Origin: JANRIC01 sp033765345
GTDB lineage: Bacteria > Bacteroidota > Bacteroidia > Cytophagales > Microscillaceae
Assembly (NCBI GenBank): GCA_033765345.1
Contig: JANRIC010000021.1
Coordinates: forward strand, 1 to 61,063
Direction: 5' to 3'
Length of the DNA: 61,063 nucleotides
Positions 17,076 to 25,089 of the stretch are shown in pieces. Below the pieces are notes generated by a model. The model saw only the letters and a list, made by a program, of their open reading frames with translations, was not told where the DNA came from and did not search any database. A program made the position numbers and the translations under genes. The first letter of the stretch is position 1. Each line of letters opens with the position of its first letter.

Positions 17076-18908
17076 ATGAAGACTTTCCTAAGAATTCTGG
17101 CTTTGGCCAGTCCCATCAAAATATATGCACTACTTTTTTTCTTGTTTGCTTTTTTAAGTAATCTATTCGGACTTATCAACCTAGGATTGTTGATTCCCTT
17201 GCTCAATCTTTTATTTCAGCCTATGGAAACCATCCAGGAGTCAGTTGCAGCCCCAGAATTTAATTTCAGTATCAAATATTTTATTGATTTTTTTTATTAT
17301 CTGTTTTCAAATTTTATCCTTCAGTTTGGAAAAATGGGAGCTTTGTACTTTCTAAGTGTAAGCCTGGTGGTGTTTATTTTTTTGAAGAATCTGTTTTATT
17401 ACCTCTCTATGATGATGCGCGAAGCTGTCAAAAGGAATATGCTTCGGAACGCCCGGCAGTCTCTTTTTAATAAAATCACCTCCCTGCATTTGGGGTATTT
17501 TTCGGACAAGCGCAAAGGTGATCTTATGTCACGCTTTACTTCGGATGTACACGAGATTGAACAATCAGTGGTCTTTAGTCTGGATTTGATCCTACGTGAT
17601 CCTTTTACTTTGGTACTTTATTTTGGTTTTTTATTTTATATTTCACTCAAAATGACCCTGTTTACCTTTTTGGTTGTACCTATCACGGGTGGTTTGATTG
17701 CGCTGATCACCAAAAGGCTGAAGCGTACCGCCAAGGATAGCCAAAGCTCTATTGGCATGGTTATCAGTATTTTAGAAGAGTCATTAGGAGCACTTAGGAT
17801 CATCAAAGCCTATAATGCCAAGCGTTATGTCAGTCATAAATTTAATCAGGAAAATAATCGTTTTGTCAATCTGGTATTTTCTATTGCTCGTACCAGGGAA
17901 CTGGCCTCGCCTTTTTCTGAATTTGCCGGCGTAATGGTAGTGGTAGGGATTTTATTGTATGGAGGTAGTTTGATTTTATCTGAGGATGCCAATCTAAGTG
18001 CGGCTGCATTTTTGACGTATATTGCGGTATTTTCACAGGTGATGACACCGATCAAATCTATGTCTACTGCGCTGAGTAATATTCAGCGAGGGATCGTAGC
18101 CGGAAATCGAATCTTTGAAGTAATAGACACCGAAGCCCTTATCCGAGACCACGAACACGCTCTCGATCTGCCTAAATTTGAAAAAAGCATTGAATTTAAA
18201 AATGTTTCTTTTCGCTACGAAGATCGCTGGATTTTGAAAAACATCAGCTTTACCATCGAGAAAGGGCAAAAAGTAGCTCTGGTGGGCGAAACAGGCAGCG
18301 GAAAATCTACCATTGCCGACCTTATACCTCGTTTTTATGATGTGGAGAAGGGCGAAATCCTCATCGATGGTATCAATATCAAGGACATCAAACTGGAATC
18401 GATCATACAACACATGGGGATTGTCACGCAGGAAGCGATTCTTTTTAATGATACCATTTACAATAATATTGCCTTTGCCAGGGAGAATGCCGACCCTAAA
18501 GAAGTCAAAAGAGCAGCCAAAATTGCCAAAGCACACGAATTTATTACCAAAACCTCGCAGGGCTATGATACCATTATCGGTGACCGAGGGATGAAACTTT
18601 CAGGCGGACAAAGGCAGCGGATCACCATCGCCAGGGCAATTCTCAAAAATCCACCGATTCTGATTTTGGACGAAGCCACTTCTAATCTCGACACCAAAGT
18701 AGAAAAACTGGTACAAGAGGCATTGTATTACCTGATGAAGCACCGCACTACGCTCGTCATAGCTCACCGACTGAGCACCATCCAGGATGCCGACAAAATC
18801 CTGGTGCTCAAAGAAGGAAGAATTGTGGAAGAAGGAAATCATCAGACTTTATTACAAAAAACAAATGGCATCTACAAAAAATTAAGTCAAATGCAAACCA
18901 CTACTTAA
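17076..18908 (+). CDS. ABC exporter with fused membrane and ATPase domains (MsbA-like)
   Basis: 610 residues from the ATG at 17076; a TTG 24 nt upstream is a poorer start. The membrane domain (about 1-330) has six helices and the ABC transporter type 1 fold. The ATPase domain follows with Walker A GETGSGKST (404-412), signature LSGGQ (508-512), Walker B ILILDEATSNLD (catalytic Glu533) and the H-loop VIAHRLSTI. It works as a homodimer at the inner membrane and would flip lipid A core or another lipid. The upstream glycosyltransferase gene supports envelope lipid or glycan export. Bacteroidota carry several such exporters, so the essential MsbA role is likely but not certain. Confidence 0.92.
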   Translation: MKTFLRILALASPIKIYALLFFLFAFLSNLFGLINLGLLIPLLNLLFQPMETIQESVAAPEFNFSIKYFIDFFYYLFSNFILQFGKMGALYFLSVSLVVFIFLKNLFYYLSMMMREAVKRNMLRNARQSLFNKITSLHLGYFSDKRKGDLMSRFTSDVHEIEQSVVFSLDLILRDPFTLVLYFGFLFYISLKMTLFTFLVVPITGGLIALITKRLKRTAKDSQSSIGMVISILEESLGALRIIKAYNAKRYVSHKFNQENNRFVNLVFSIARTRELASPFSEFAGVMVVVGILLYGGSLILSEDANLSAAAFLTYIAVFSQVMTPIKSMSTALSNIQRGIVAGNRIFEVIDTEALIRDHEHALDLPKFEKSIEFKNVSFRYEDRWILKNISFTIEKGQKVALVGETGSGKSTIADLIPRFYDVEKGEILIDGINIKDIKLESIIQHMGIVTQEAILFNDTIYNNIAFARENADPKEVKRAAKIAKAHEFITKTSQGYDTIIGDRGMKLSGGQRQRITIARAILKNPPILILDEATSNLDTKVEKLVQEALYYLMKHRTTLVIAHRLSTIQDADKILVLKEGRIVEEGNHQTLLQKTNGIYKKLSQMQTTT

Positions 18909-18909
18909 G

Positions 18910-18948
18910 TTAGTTTCTTAGGTTAGTTTGCTAAATTAGTCTACTAAA
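18910..18948. repeat. Three 13-bp tandem repeats
   Basis: Units at 18910-18922, 18923-18935 and 18936-18948 follow TTAGTTTGCTAAA with one to three changes each. They fill the gap between the exporter gene and the next gene. They contain stop codons in the exporter frame and have no known function. Confidence 0.6.
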
Positions 18949-18967
18949 TTGGTTGATCAGAAAATAC

Positions 18968-19486
18968 ATGGAAAAAATAACCCGATTTGTAAAAAATACA
19001 CTTGTATTACTCTTTCTTATTTTGCTTTTGATGGCCTACTATGACATCCGTGATATAGGTGAGCAGGTGACCGTTTATCGGGACACAACCGGTAAAGGTC
19101 TAGGAACAATTAACCCCGATTGGTTCTTTTATGCTCCTCTTATCTTTTTGATCTTGCTCAATGTTATCATTTCCAGGATTGCCCGGATGGTAGGTGACTT
19201 TCCTTTGCAAAAACTTAACTTACCCCAAAAAGATTTTTGGTTTGAAGATGCTGAACGGGAAGAAAAGCTTGAGGTTGTACTCAAAACCTGGGTGTACGGT
19301 TTTGCGCTGATTTTCAATATTTTATTTGTAGTTTTGATTAGTCAAATTTGGATGGCTCATCGAGGATTAGGAGGGCAACTTTATCAATATGGTTTGATCC
19401 TAGTGGTTTTTACGGTCGTTTTATTGGGTTGGATAGGGTTTATATTTTACCGCCTTCGGCTTAGAAAAGAAGAATTTATATCCTAA
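18968..19486 (+). CDS. Integral membrane protein of unknown function (four helices)
   Basis: 172 residues from the ATG at 18968. Four hydrophobic segments lie at about 9-22, 50-68, 108-130 and 140-162. The first two are separated by a polar loop containing VYRDTTGKGLG, and the middle two by a hydrophilic loop with LNLPQKDFWFEDAER. That loop loosely recalls the N-x-P-x-x-x-Y/F-W segment of DUF1648-type proteins, but I would not assign it. The gene follows the exporter gene after 59 bp that contain 13-bp repeats. An envelope role is possible. I cannot name the family. Confidence 0.7.
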   Translation: MEKITRFVKNTLVLLFLILLLMAYYDIRDIGEQVTVYRDTTGKGLGTINPDWFFYAPLIFLILLNVIISRIARMVGDFPLQKLNLPQKDFWFEDAEREEKLEVVLKTWVYGFALIFNILFVVLISQIWMAHRGLGGQLYQYGLILVVFTVVLLGWIGFIFYRLRLRKEEFIS

Positions 19487-19558
19487 TTGATCAGATTGGT
19501 ATCCCCAATCGTATTTATCTTGTTGGAAAAATTTTACTAAAATTTATCTCATAAATTG

Positions 19559-20128
19559 ATGTATAGAAAAAAAATCAGCCTGATTTTAGTCGTATTCTTC
19601 TGGGGAATGGCTCAGGGATGTTGGGCACAGTTCAGCGTAGGAGGAGAGTTGGGAGTAGCACTTCCCTTTGGGAGTTTGAGCAATTTAGTCAATACAGGTT
19701 TTGGTGGTCAGGGGCATGCATCTTATTATCTTAACAAAAATTTTTCTTTGGGTCTTGGTGTCGGTTATTATACTTTCTCTGGTAATGAGCAGACCAACTC
19801 TTTTGAGCAATACAAGGCCAATATTACCCCTATTGTCGTAAAGGCAAACTATTATTTCTCTCAGGCTGATTTTCAGCCCTTTGTAGGACTAGATGCGGGG
19901 TTCTACCGCTTGGCTAGCCGCTTTCAGGTGGCCAATACCACACAAGTATTGGGCGAGAGCTACTGGGGTTTAAGCCCTTCTGTGGGGCTACTGGTAGATA
20001 CAAGCCATCATCTCAAATTGCTAGGAAATATTAAGTACAATTATATTGCATCAGATATAGAAAGTACTGATTTTTTGACCATTCATCTGGGAGCAATTTA
20101 TGTGTTTTCCCCGGATAAGAATAAGTAA
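19559..20128 (+). CDS. Outer membrane beta-barrel protein
   Basis: 189 residues. A signal peptide ends at CWAQ (about residue 22). The rest alternates polar and hydrophobic residues as in small 8-stranded barrels: FSVGGELGVALPFG, NFSLGLGVGYYTFSG, ITPIVVKANYYF, FQPFVGLDAGFYRL, FLTIHLGAIYVF. The aromatic-rich last strand ends close to the C-terminus, as expected for Bam-dependent assembly. The family is of the OmpW/OmpA-barrel-like kind common in Bacteroidota and has no known function. The ATG at 19559 starts a good signal peptide; a TTG directly before it adds one residue. Confidence 0.83.
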   Translation: MYRKKISLILVVFFWGMAQGCWAQFSVGGELGVALPFGSLSNLVNTGFGGQGHASYYLNKNFSLGLGVGYYTFSGNEQTNSFEQYKANITPIVVKANYYFSQADFQPFVGLDAGFYRLASRFQVANTTQVLGESYWGLSPSVGLLVDTSHHLKLLGNIKYNYIASDIESTDFLTIHLGAIYVFSPDKNK

Positions 20129-20239
20129 ATATTTGGGAATGAACAGATAAAGAAGCACTATTGGGGAACATTTTTTGCTTAATAACCGATACAGATATTC
20201 TATCGAGTATAATTTAGCAAACCCTAAAATCCAAATAAT

Positions 20240-20983
20240 TTGATCCTGGATTGGCTCAAAACCAGATTAAAAGCTGTGTCCGAAACACCACTATTTCTCA
20301 AAATATCTCCCAAGCCCGCAGGGAGGCGTTTGGTCATTCCTGATATACATGGTTGTATTCTTACGCTTGAGGCTCTGATCTGGAGATTGGACTTAAAGCA
20401 AGAAGACCAATTATTTTTCCTGGGAGATTATATCAATAAAGGTCCTGACAGCCGTGCTGTACTTGATTATTTGATGGATTTGGCTACAAAATTTTCAGAT
20501 GTACATTTTCTTAAAGGCAATCACGAAGATGGTTTGTTGAGAAGTCATTATCGGGGAACCAAGGCACTCAAGCAATATGTCAAGGATTATCAGTCAGAAA
20601 ATTTGCTAACTAACGATCAAATTCCGGAAAAGTATGTAAAATTCCTGGAAAGTTTGGCTTATTATATTGATACAGGCAATTATTATTTGGTACATGCAGG
20701 GTTTAACTTTTCCGCACGTCAACCTCTCAAAGACTTTGAAGCTATGTTATTTATTAGAGATTACCCGATTGACAAAGAGTTTTTGGGTGACAAACGCATT
20801 GTACACGGTCATAATCCTCAAAATCTCAATATAATTAAAAATCACATTCAGGAATTCAGCCCGGTAATACCTTTGGACAATGGTTGTGTATATGCTCTAC
20901 AGCGCGAAGGTCAGGGTAATTTGCTCTGTTTTGATTTAGACACCCAGGAATTGACCATACAGCAGAATATAGACGGTCTTTAA
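20240..20983 (+). CDS. Metallophosphoesterase, serine/threonine protein phosphatase-like
   Basis: 247 residues. The calcineurin-type metal site is complete: PDIHG (D35, H37), GDYINKGPDS (D63), GNHE (93-96), a later VHAGFN, and VHGHNP near the end. These match bacterial PPP-type phosphatases and diadenosine tetraphosphatase-like enzymes, so either a phosphoprotein or a nucleotide may be the substrate. The only usable start is a TTG at 20240, since the next in-frame Met is past the second metal motif. It is convergent with the SiaC gene 9 bp away. A link to SiaB/SiaC signalling is conceivable but unsupported: the known SiaC phosphatase, SiaA, is of the unrelated PP2C type. Confidence 0.85.
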   Translation: MILDWLKTRLKAVSETPLFLKISPKPAGRRLVIPDIHGCILTLEALIWRLDLKQEDQLFFLGDYINKGPDSRAVLDYLMDLATKFSDVHFLKGNHEDGLLRSHYRGTKALKQYVKDYQSENLLTNDQIPEKYVKFLESLAYYIDTGNYYLVHAGFNFSARQPLKDFEAMLFIRDYPIDKEFLGDKRIVHGHNPQNLNIIKNHIQEFSPVIPLDNGCVYALQREGQGNLLCFDLDTQELTIQQNIDGL

Positions 20984-20992
20984 TTTATTTTC

Positions 20993-21391
20993 CTAATCAT
21001 CGAGCGAGTATGGAATGAGTACCATATTATTGAGGCCTGAACCCTCAGAAAGGTCTTCTGCTTCGCGAAGCATATCATAGTCATCTTCGGGATAATACCA
21101 GTTTACAAGTACATTACCGCCTTGTTTTTCGTATTTTTTGATGTAATTCAACAAATTGAGAATCGCCTTAAAGGAACTAGTATTAAAGTAAGTAAGCCTA
21201 AAATTCATCACTAAGGGGCGATTAACCTCTGTAATGAATTGATTCAACCATGAAATAATTTGATCATAAAACTCCCCTGTATATTCAAGATAAGATTCAC
21301 CGGAGATTTCACACTTGCCGGTTTCTGCATCCATATTGACATGGGGAGTAAAAAATTCGCTTCGTTCTCCGCGTATATTTAGATTTTCCAT
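20993..21391 (-). CDS. SiaC family (DUF1987) regulatory phosphoprotein
   Basis: 132 residues, with the DUF1987 domain at about 10-115 and a longer acidic tail than the copy at 9556. The phospho-acceptor Thr71 is in LTYFNTSSFK, the same place as Thr68 of Pseudomonas SiaC. VNMDAETGKCEISGESYLEY and NWYYPEDDYDM are the other family marks. It follows the SiaB-like kinase gene with only 10 bp between them, so the two are almost certainly co-transcribed and form a kinase-substrate pair. The output may be a diguanylate cyclase or another enzyme encoded elsewhere; none is linked here. Confidence 0.9.
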   Translation of the reverse strand: MENLNIRGERSEFFTPHVNMDAETGKCEISGESYLEYTGEFYDQIISWLNQFITEVNRPLVMNFRLTYFNTSSFKAILNLLNYIKKYEKQGGNVLVNWYYPEDDYDMLREAEDLSEGSGLNNMVLIPYSLDD

Positions 21392-21401
21392 AGAGTGATG
21401 C

Positions 21402-21920
21402 TTACTTTGAGACCTTGGTTGATAATGTAAGAAAACTTAATTGTTCATTCATTTTTTTGACTGAAATATCCAGATGATTGTTAGAAATAAGTGCCACTTT
21501 TACGAGTCCTATCCCTGCTCCCTTGGCTTTTTCAGACCACGGTTGGGCGAGAATGTTTAAGCGGTATCTTCTTAGCTCCTGCTCACTGAGAGAATTAATC
21601 AATAGGCAGCGTTGTTGTAAATCTACAGATTTATGCGTATTGATATAATTTCCTGTACTCAAAACCCAGGCCTCTTTTTCCTCATAGATCATAAAATAAC
21701 ACATTTTTGCTCGGATATTACTCTTTTGAGTAATTGCTGAATAATACAAAATATTTTGTGCCAATTCTATAAAAATAGAAAAAAGTTTTCTTTTTATGCA
21801 CTCTTTGGGGCGAAATTTATCTTCAATTTGCCCGGCTAATCTACTTATGACACTATTTGAAATCGGTCCTTCGTAGTTTAGCATGATTTTATCCGGTTGG
21901 ATATCTTTCCAATATTTCAT
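21402..21920 (-). CDS. SiaB family protein kinase (DUF6272)
   Basis: 172 residues from the ATG at 21920. It has the GHKL-type ATP site in the short form seen in SiaB and anti-sigma-factor-like kinases: FIELAQNILYYS (the N-box helix with the Asn) at about residues 54-65 and GAGIGLVKVAL (the glycine lid) near 140. It would phosphorylate the SiaC protein encoded 10 bp downstream. A TTG start 27 nt further up would extend the protein, but the ATG gives MKYWKDIQPDKIMLNYEG, the usual beginning. In Pseudomonas this pair controls biofilm and aggregation. Here no SiaA phosphatase or SiaD cyclase gene adjoins it. Confidence 0.87.
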   Translation of the reverse strand: MKYWKDIQPDKIMLNYEGPISNSVISRLAGQIEDKFRPKECIKRKLFSIFIELAQNILYYSAITQKSNIRAKMCYFMIYEEKEAWVLSTGNYINTHKSVDLQQRCLLINSLSEQELRRYRLNILAQPWSEKAKGAGIGLVKVALISNNHLDISVKKMNEQLSFLTLSTKVSK

Positions 21921-21960
21921 ATAAAATTTAAAAACGCCTAAAATCAACTAATAAAGAAAT

Positions 21961-22215
21961 TTAAAAGTTTAATCTTGTGATTGCTCTGTTTTTTATCCAG
22001 TCCAGATATTTCTGAAGCCTTTCGGCTTTTTTTAAAGCCTTCATGCTATTGTATAAACTTGCCAATTCTTTGTTGGTAAAAGTATGATGTAAAGTAGTAT
22101 GACACGGCTGACAAAGACTGACGGTAGGGCTGTATCTACCCCCTTTTTGTTTGGGAACAAGATGATGTTTACTGGTTTTTTCCACTTCCCTATCACATAA
22201 TTCAGAATTAGGCAT
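21961..22215 (-). CDS. Small HNH endonuclease domain protein
   Basis: 84 residues. The HNH core is visible as KHHLVPKQKGG (first His pair) followed by LCQPCHTTLHHTFTNKELA (CxxC, the catalytic-region His, and the N of HNH). The usual N-terminal CxxC is reduced to one Cys (ELCDRE), which may weaken one zinc ligand. Proteins of this size are common in Bacteroidota and cyanobacteria; some act in phage or restriction contexts, but most are unstudied. It lies 40 bp upstream of the SiaB start in the same direction, so co-transcription with siaB-siaC is possible. Confidence 0.8.
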   Translation of the reverse strand: MPNSELCDREVEKTSKHHLVPKQKGGRYSPTVSLCQPCHTTLHHTFTNKELASLYNSMKALKKAERLQKYLDWIKNRAITRLNF

Positions 22216-22551
22216 CGTTTTTTTCTGATTTTTATTATGGCAATTTAAAAAATCTCTGATTTAATTTAAAATTTAGTTACTCAAAAATAAAATGCTACTT
22301 TGTAATATTTTGATCAATTATGCACAAAAACTCCACATTCAATCTATGAGATGGCTAATAATTCATTTATTTTTTTCAAAAAAATAAAGGGCTGTTTTTG
22401 TTTTTTTCAGATTACAAAAAGAATTGTTAATTTGACGTAAAAATTTCGCCATGTAAAGACGTTTTTTGTAACAATGCTATTTAATTTGAGCAATCATTTG
22501 TATATTTAAGACATTATTGAAATTGTAACAACCTGTAAATCAACGTATAGT
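22216..22551. other. AT-rich intergenic region
   Basis: 336 bp between the divergent HNH and DUF3127 genes. It contains long A and T runs and several TTTG-containing stretches, but no promoter pair of the expected spacing that I would defend, no gene and no strong hairpin. Confidence 0.4.
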
Positions 22552-22941
22552 ATGAGTTTAGAAATACAAGGAAAACTGCTTGAGGTACACCCCGAACAAA
22601 GCGGTGAAAGTAAAAATGGAACCTGGAAAAAGCAAAGCTTTGTGATAGAGACCGAAGACCAATATCCCAAAAAGGTATGTTTTGTGATTTGGGGAGACCG
22701 AACCAATATGTTGGAAGGACTTTCTAAAGGGGATAGCCTGAAAGTGGCTTTTGATGTGGAATCCCGTGAATACAATGGCCGTTGGTATACCGACGTAAAA
22801 GCTTGGAAGATAGAAAGCACCCAATCACAAGCTTCAGACTCAGGTAGCGGAGGAGGAGGTGCCAAAAGCTCTCCGGATGACCCCTTCCCGGATGATCTGA
22901 TGAACTCCAAAGCAGGTCAGGAAGACGATTTGCCGTTTTAA
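22552..22941 (+). CDS. DUF3127 protein with an SSB-like acidic C-terminal tip
   Basis: 129 residues. Residues 1-90 are the DUF3127 domain, a beta-rich and probably OB-like fold (SLEIQGKLLEV, WKKQSFVIETED, VCFVIWGDR, VAFDVESREYNGRWYTDV) found across Bacteroidota. A serine/glycine linker (about 95-108) and an acidic stretch lead to the last residues EDDLPF. That ending is very like the DDDIPF tip with which single-stranded DNA-binding protein recruits repair and replication partners. The layout fold-linker-acidic tip equals that of SSB. It is a single gene with a good terminator after it. A nucleic-acid binding role is inferred, not shown. Confidence 0.85.
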   Translation: MSLEIQGKLLEVHPEQSGESKNGTWKKQSFVIETEDQYPKKVCFVIWGDRTNMLEGLSKGDSLKVAFDVESREYNGRWYTDVKAWKIESTQSQASDSGSGGGGAKSSPDDPFPDDLMNSKAGQEDDLPF

Positions 22942-22954
22942 TTAAAAAAAACAG

Positions 22955-22978
22955 AACCCACCAAACCTTCGGTGGGTT
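22955..22978. terminator. Bidirectional terminator between DUF3127 and SCP2 genes
   Basis: A perfect 8-bp stem (AACCCACC/GGTGGGTT) with an 8-nt loop. A run of eight A on its left side makes a good U-tract for the minus-strand SCP2 gene. For the plus strand the following TTTC is weaker. Confidence 0.8.
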
Positions 22979-22992
22979 TCGTAATATATCTT

Positions 22993-23289
22993 TTAGGAAA
23001 AAAGAGAGGACATCTTCATGGCAACGCTCATATCGCCATCAATCTGCATCTTGCCTCCCATAAAAGCACTCATGGGATTGATTTCTCCATCGAGCATCGC
23101 ATTAAAATCTTCTAAATCCATGCTCACCGTGCAATCGGCATCATTATTTTCATTAGAAACTTCATTGTTGCTTCCGTTTAAATACACTACACCATTTTCT
23201 CTGAGGTCAAATTTTACGCTCGATCCAAGGTTTTCAGAGGCATTGGCGGCTTTTTCAGCTACTTTTTGGGTAACGCTTGCTAAATCCAT
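22993..23289 (-). CDS. SCP2 sterol-binding domain protein
   Basis: 98 residues, a single SCP2/UBA-type lipid-binding domain: SVKFDLRENGVVYLNG, DADCTVSMDLEDFNAMLDGEI, and NPMSAFMGGKMQIDGDM with the characteristic F/M-x-G-K-x-x-x-x-G-D ending, followed by a last helix. It probably binds a fatty acid, acyl-CoA or another lipid in the cytoplasm. The family is widespread in Bacteroidota as stand-alone small proteins with no known partner. It is convergent with the DUF3127 gene. The start ATG at 23289 follows an AT-rich leader. Confidence 0.9.
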   Translation of the reverse strand: MDLASVTQKVAEKAANASENLGSSVKFDLRENGVVYLNGSNNEVSNENNDADCTVSMDLEDFNAMLDGEINPMSAFMGGKMQIDGDMSVAMKMSSLFS

Positions 23290-23406
23290 ATTTAATTTTT
23301 TTTAAGTATTTTTGTACACGAATGAATGAAAATATGCCTAAAATTAGACAATTTCAGATGAATGTAAAATATTTTTTTTAATTTAAAAACCAAATCATTT
23401 AGCGTT

Positions 23407-24738
23407 ATGAACTCTCAAGATCAAAATATAAAACTTTTCCATGAATTTCCACCTTCCAACAAAGAAGCCTGGGTTGCTGAATCTCTAAAAATGCTTAAAA
23501 ATCAAGATTTTAGCAGTTTGTATACGTCTACTTATGAGGGTATTTCTTTAGCACCTTTTTTCACCCCTGATGATCAAACCACGCTGCCCAATATTCCCTT
23601 AGCTACCGAACATTGGCTTAACACCATCGAAATCAAGGTATCCGACGAAACCTCTGCCAATCACCTGGCTCTGGAAGCTTTGCAACAAGGTGCAAATAGC
23701 CTCATGATGATATTACTCAAGAATCCTCCCCTGGATTTTGCGAAATTACTTCAGGGGATTGATCTGCATAAAACACCGATCCATTTTAGGTTTTTTAGTC
23801 AAAATATCGAGGCGGCTGGCTTGCTTGCTTCTATCAAATTTCGGGGTGGAATAGAATTTGACTTTCTGGCTAATTGGCTGGTTCAAGGCGATTTAGATAC
23901 ACACATCTGGAAAAAACTGCACGAATTATGTCAAATTTTTAAGGATCAGACCGTTAGAACTGTTTTTATACAAGCTGAAAACTATCATTTGGCTGGTGCC
24001 CACGTTGTGCAGGAGTTGGCTTTATGTTTAGCGGCGTCGGTAGAATACATAGATTATCTGGAGCAAAATGGAATACAACTGAGCGATATTTTCTCCAAAA
24101 TGGGTTTTTCTATGCCCGTCGGAGGCGATTATTTTATAGAAATCGCCAAATTCAGGGCTTTTAGGCTTTTATGGGCACAACTGACAGAGGCGTATCAAAT
24201 CAAAGAGGCATCATCCTGGCTTCACGCACGCACTTCTCCAAGAACCAAATTTGCACCGGACGAACACACTAATCTGCTCAGGGCGACTACCGAAGCCCAG
24301 GCAGCCGTAGTGGGTGGGTGTAATTCTCTGACCGTAGGAGCTTATAATGAAGTGACTCAGGAGGAAAACGAGTTTTCGAGACGAATTGCCCGAAATGTAT
24401 CTATCATTCTTCAATGCGAAGCACATTTGGATAAGGTTTATGACCCTGCTCAAGGGTCTTATTATATTGAGTATCTTACGAAGACACTGGCTGAGGAAAG
24501 CTGGAAATTATTTCAGGAAATTGAGCAAAGGGGTGGTTTTATCAAAGCTGTAGAGCAGGGATTTGTGCAGGATAAAATCGAGGAAACGGCATCCCTGAGA
24601 AAAGCCCATTTTGATTCAGGGAAAGACGTTTTTGTTGGGGTCAACAAATTCTTAAAACCTGCCCATAAAACAGTCACAACATTGCCGGACAAAGAGGGCA
24701 AAAAGGATTTAAATTTGCTAAAATTAAGGCGTTTTTGA
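23407..24738 (+). CDS. mutA: Methylmalonyl-CoA mutase small subunit (non-catalytic, MutA)
   Basis: 443 residues. It is the small-subunit homologue that pairs with catalytic MutB in B12-dependent conversion between succinyl-CoA and methylmalonyl-CoA. The TIM-barrel part is recognisable: EHWLNTIEIKVSDETSANH, TVFIQAENYHLAGAHVVQELA, SFSMPVGGDYFIEIAKFRA-like segments, TSPRTKFAPDEHTNLLR, EAQAAVVGGCNSLTVGAYN, and DPAQGSYYIE near the end. It stops soon after the barrel and lacks the C-terminal B12-like domain of longer MutA proteins, which I recall is normal for many Bacteroidota. MutB is usually adjacent; here the next gene downstream is a small coiled-coil protein on the other strand, so the catalytic subunit must be elsewhere. 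Confidence 0.88.
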   Translation: MNSQDQNIKLFHEFPPSNKEAWVAESLKMLKNQDFSSLYTSTYEGISLAPFFTPDDQTTLPNIPLATEHWLNTIEIKVSDETSANHLALEALQQGANSLMMILLKNPPLDFAKLLQGIDLHKTPIHFRFFSQNIEAAGLLASIKFRGGIEFDFLANWLVQGDLDTHIWKKLHELCQIFKDQTVRTVFIQAENYHLAGAHVVQELALCLAASVEYIDYLEQNGIQLSDIFSKMGFSMPVGGDYFIEIAKFRAFRLLWAQLTEAYQIKEASSWLHARTSPRTKFAPDEHTNLLRATTEAQAAVVGGCNSLTVGAYNEVTQEENEFSRRIARNVSIILQCEAHLDKVYDPAQGSYYIEYLTKTLAEESWKLFQEIEQRGGFIKAVEQGFVQDKIEETASLRKAHFDSGKDVFVGVNKFLKPAHKTVTTLPDKEGKKDLNLLKLRRF

Positions 24739-24765
24739 AAAAACCCAGCATGTATCGGCTAAGAT

Positions 24766-24990
24766 TTAACTATTTAATATGTTTTTGATGAGGGCTTGTT
24801 TTTTTAAGTCCTCAATGACTTGATTTTGTAGCTCTGTGACCTGATCTTGTAGTTCCCTTAGCTTTTCAAATAATCTTTCAAAGTCATCTTCTTTGAGGAA
24901 TACCAAGTTACCGGTCTCGGTTTGTTCCAAAACGTACCGAATACCCAGGGAAGGGATTTCAAATTCTTCTCTTTTTGAGGTGTTATCCAT
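24766..24990 (-). CDS. Small coiled-coil protein, function unknown
   Basis: 74 residues. The first 30 (REEFEIPSLGIRYVLEQTET) look like a short beta-hairpin, followed by a heptad-like helical stretch (ERLFEKLRELQDQVTELQN) that should form a coiled coil. It has a clean ATG and sits alone between convergent mutA and divergent trpA. I do not recognise the family; similar short proteins with coiled-coil ends are scattered in Bacteroidota. No function is suggested. Confidence 0.55.
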   Translation of the reverse strand: MDNTSKREEFEIPSLGIRYVLEQTETGNLVFLKEDDFERLFEKLRELQDQVTELQNQVIEDLKKQALIKNILNS

Positions 24991-25089
24991 AGATTTTGAT
25001 CAGTTTAAAGCACAAAGATAGGTAAATGTTTTTTTTCAAATTAATTTTGTCCTTGATATTTATTGTACAAAAAAATTGAATAATCTGAT

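Noticed and set aside
20240..21920. Metallophosphoesterase as the missing SiaC phosphatase
   Set aside because: The gene is convergent with siaC, and the enzyme belongs to the PPP fold, not the PP2C fold of SiaA; only proximity supports it.
25021..25089. Trp attenuator or T-box before trpA
   Set aside because: The leader is short and AT-rich, with no Trp codons in a small frame and no alternative hairpins.
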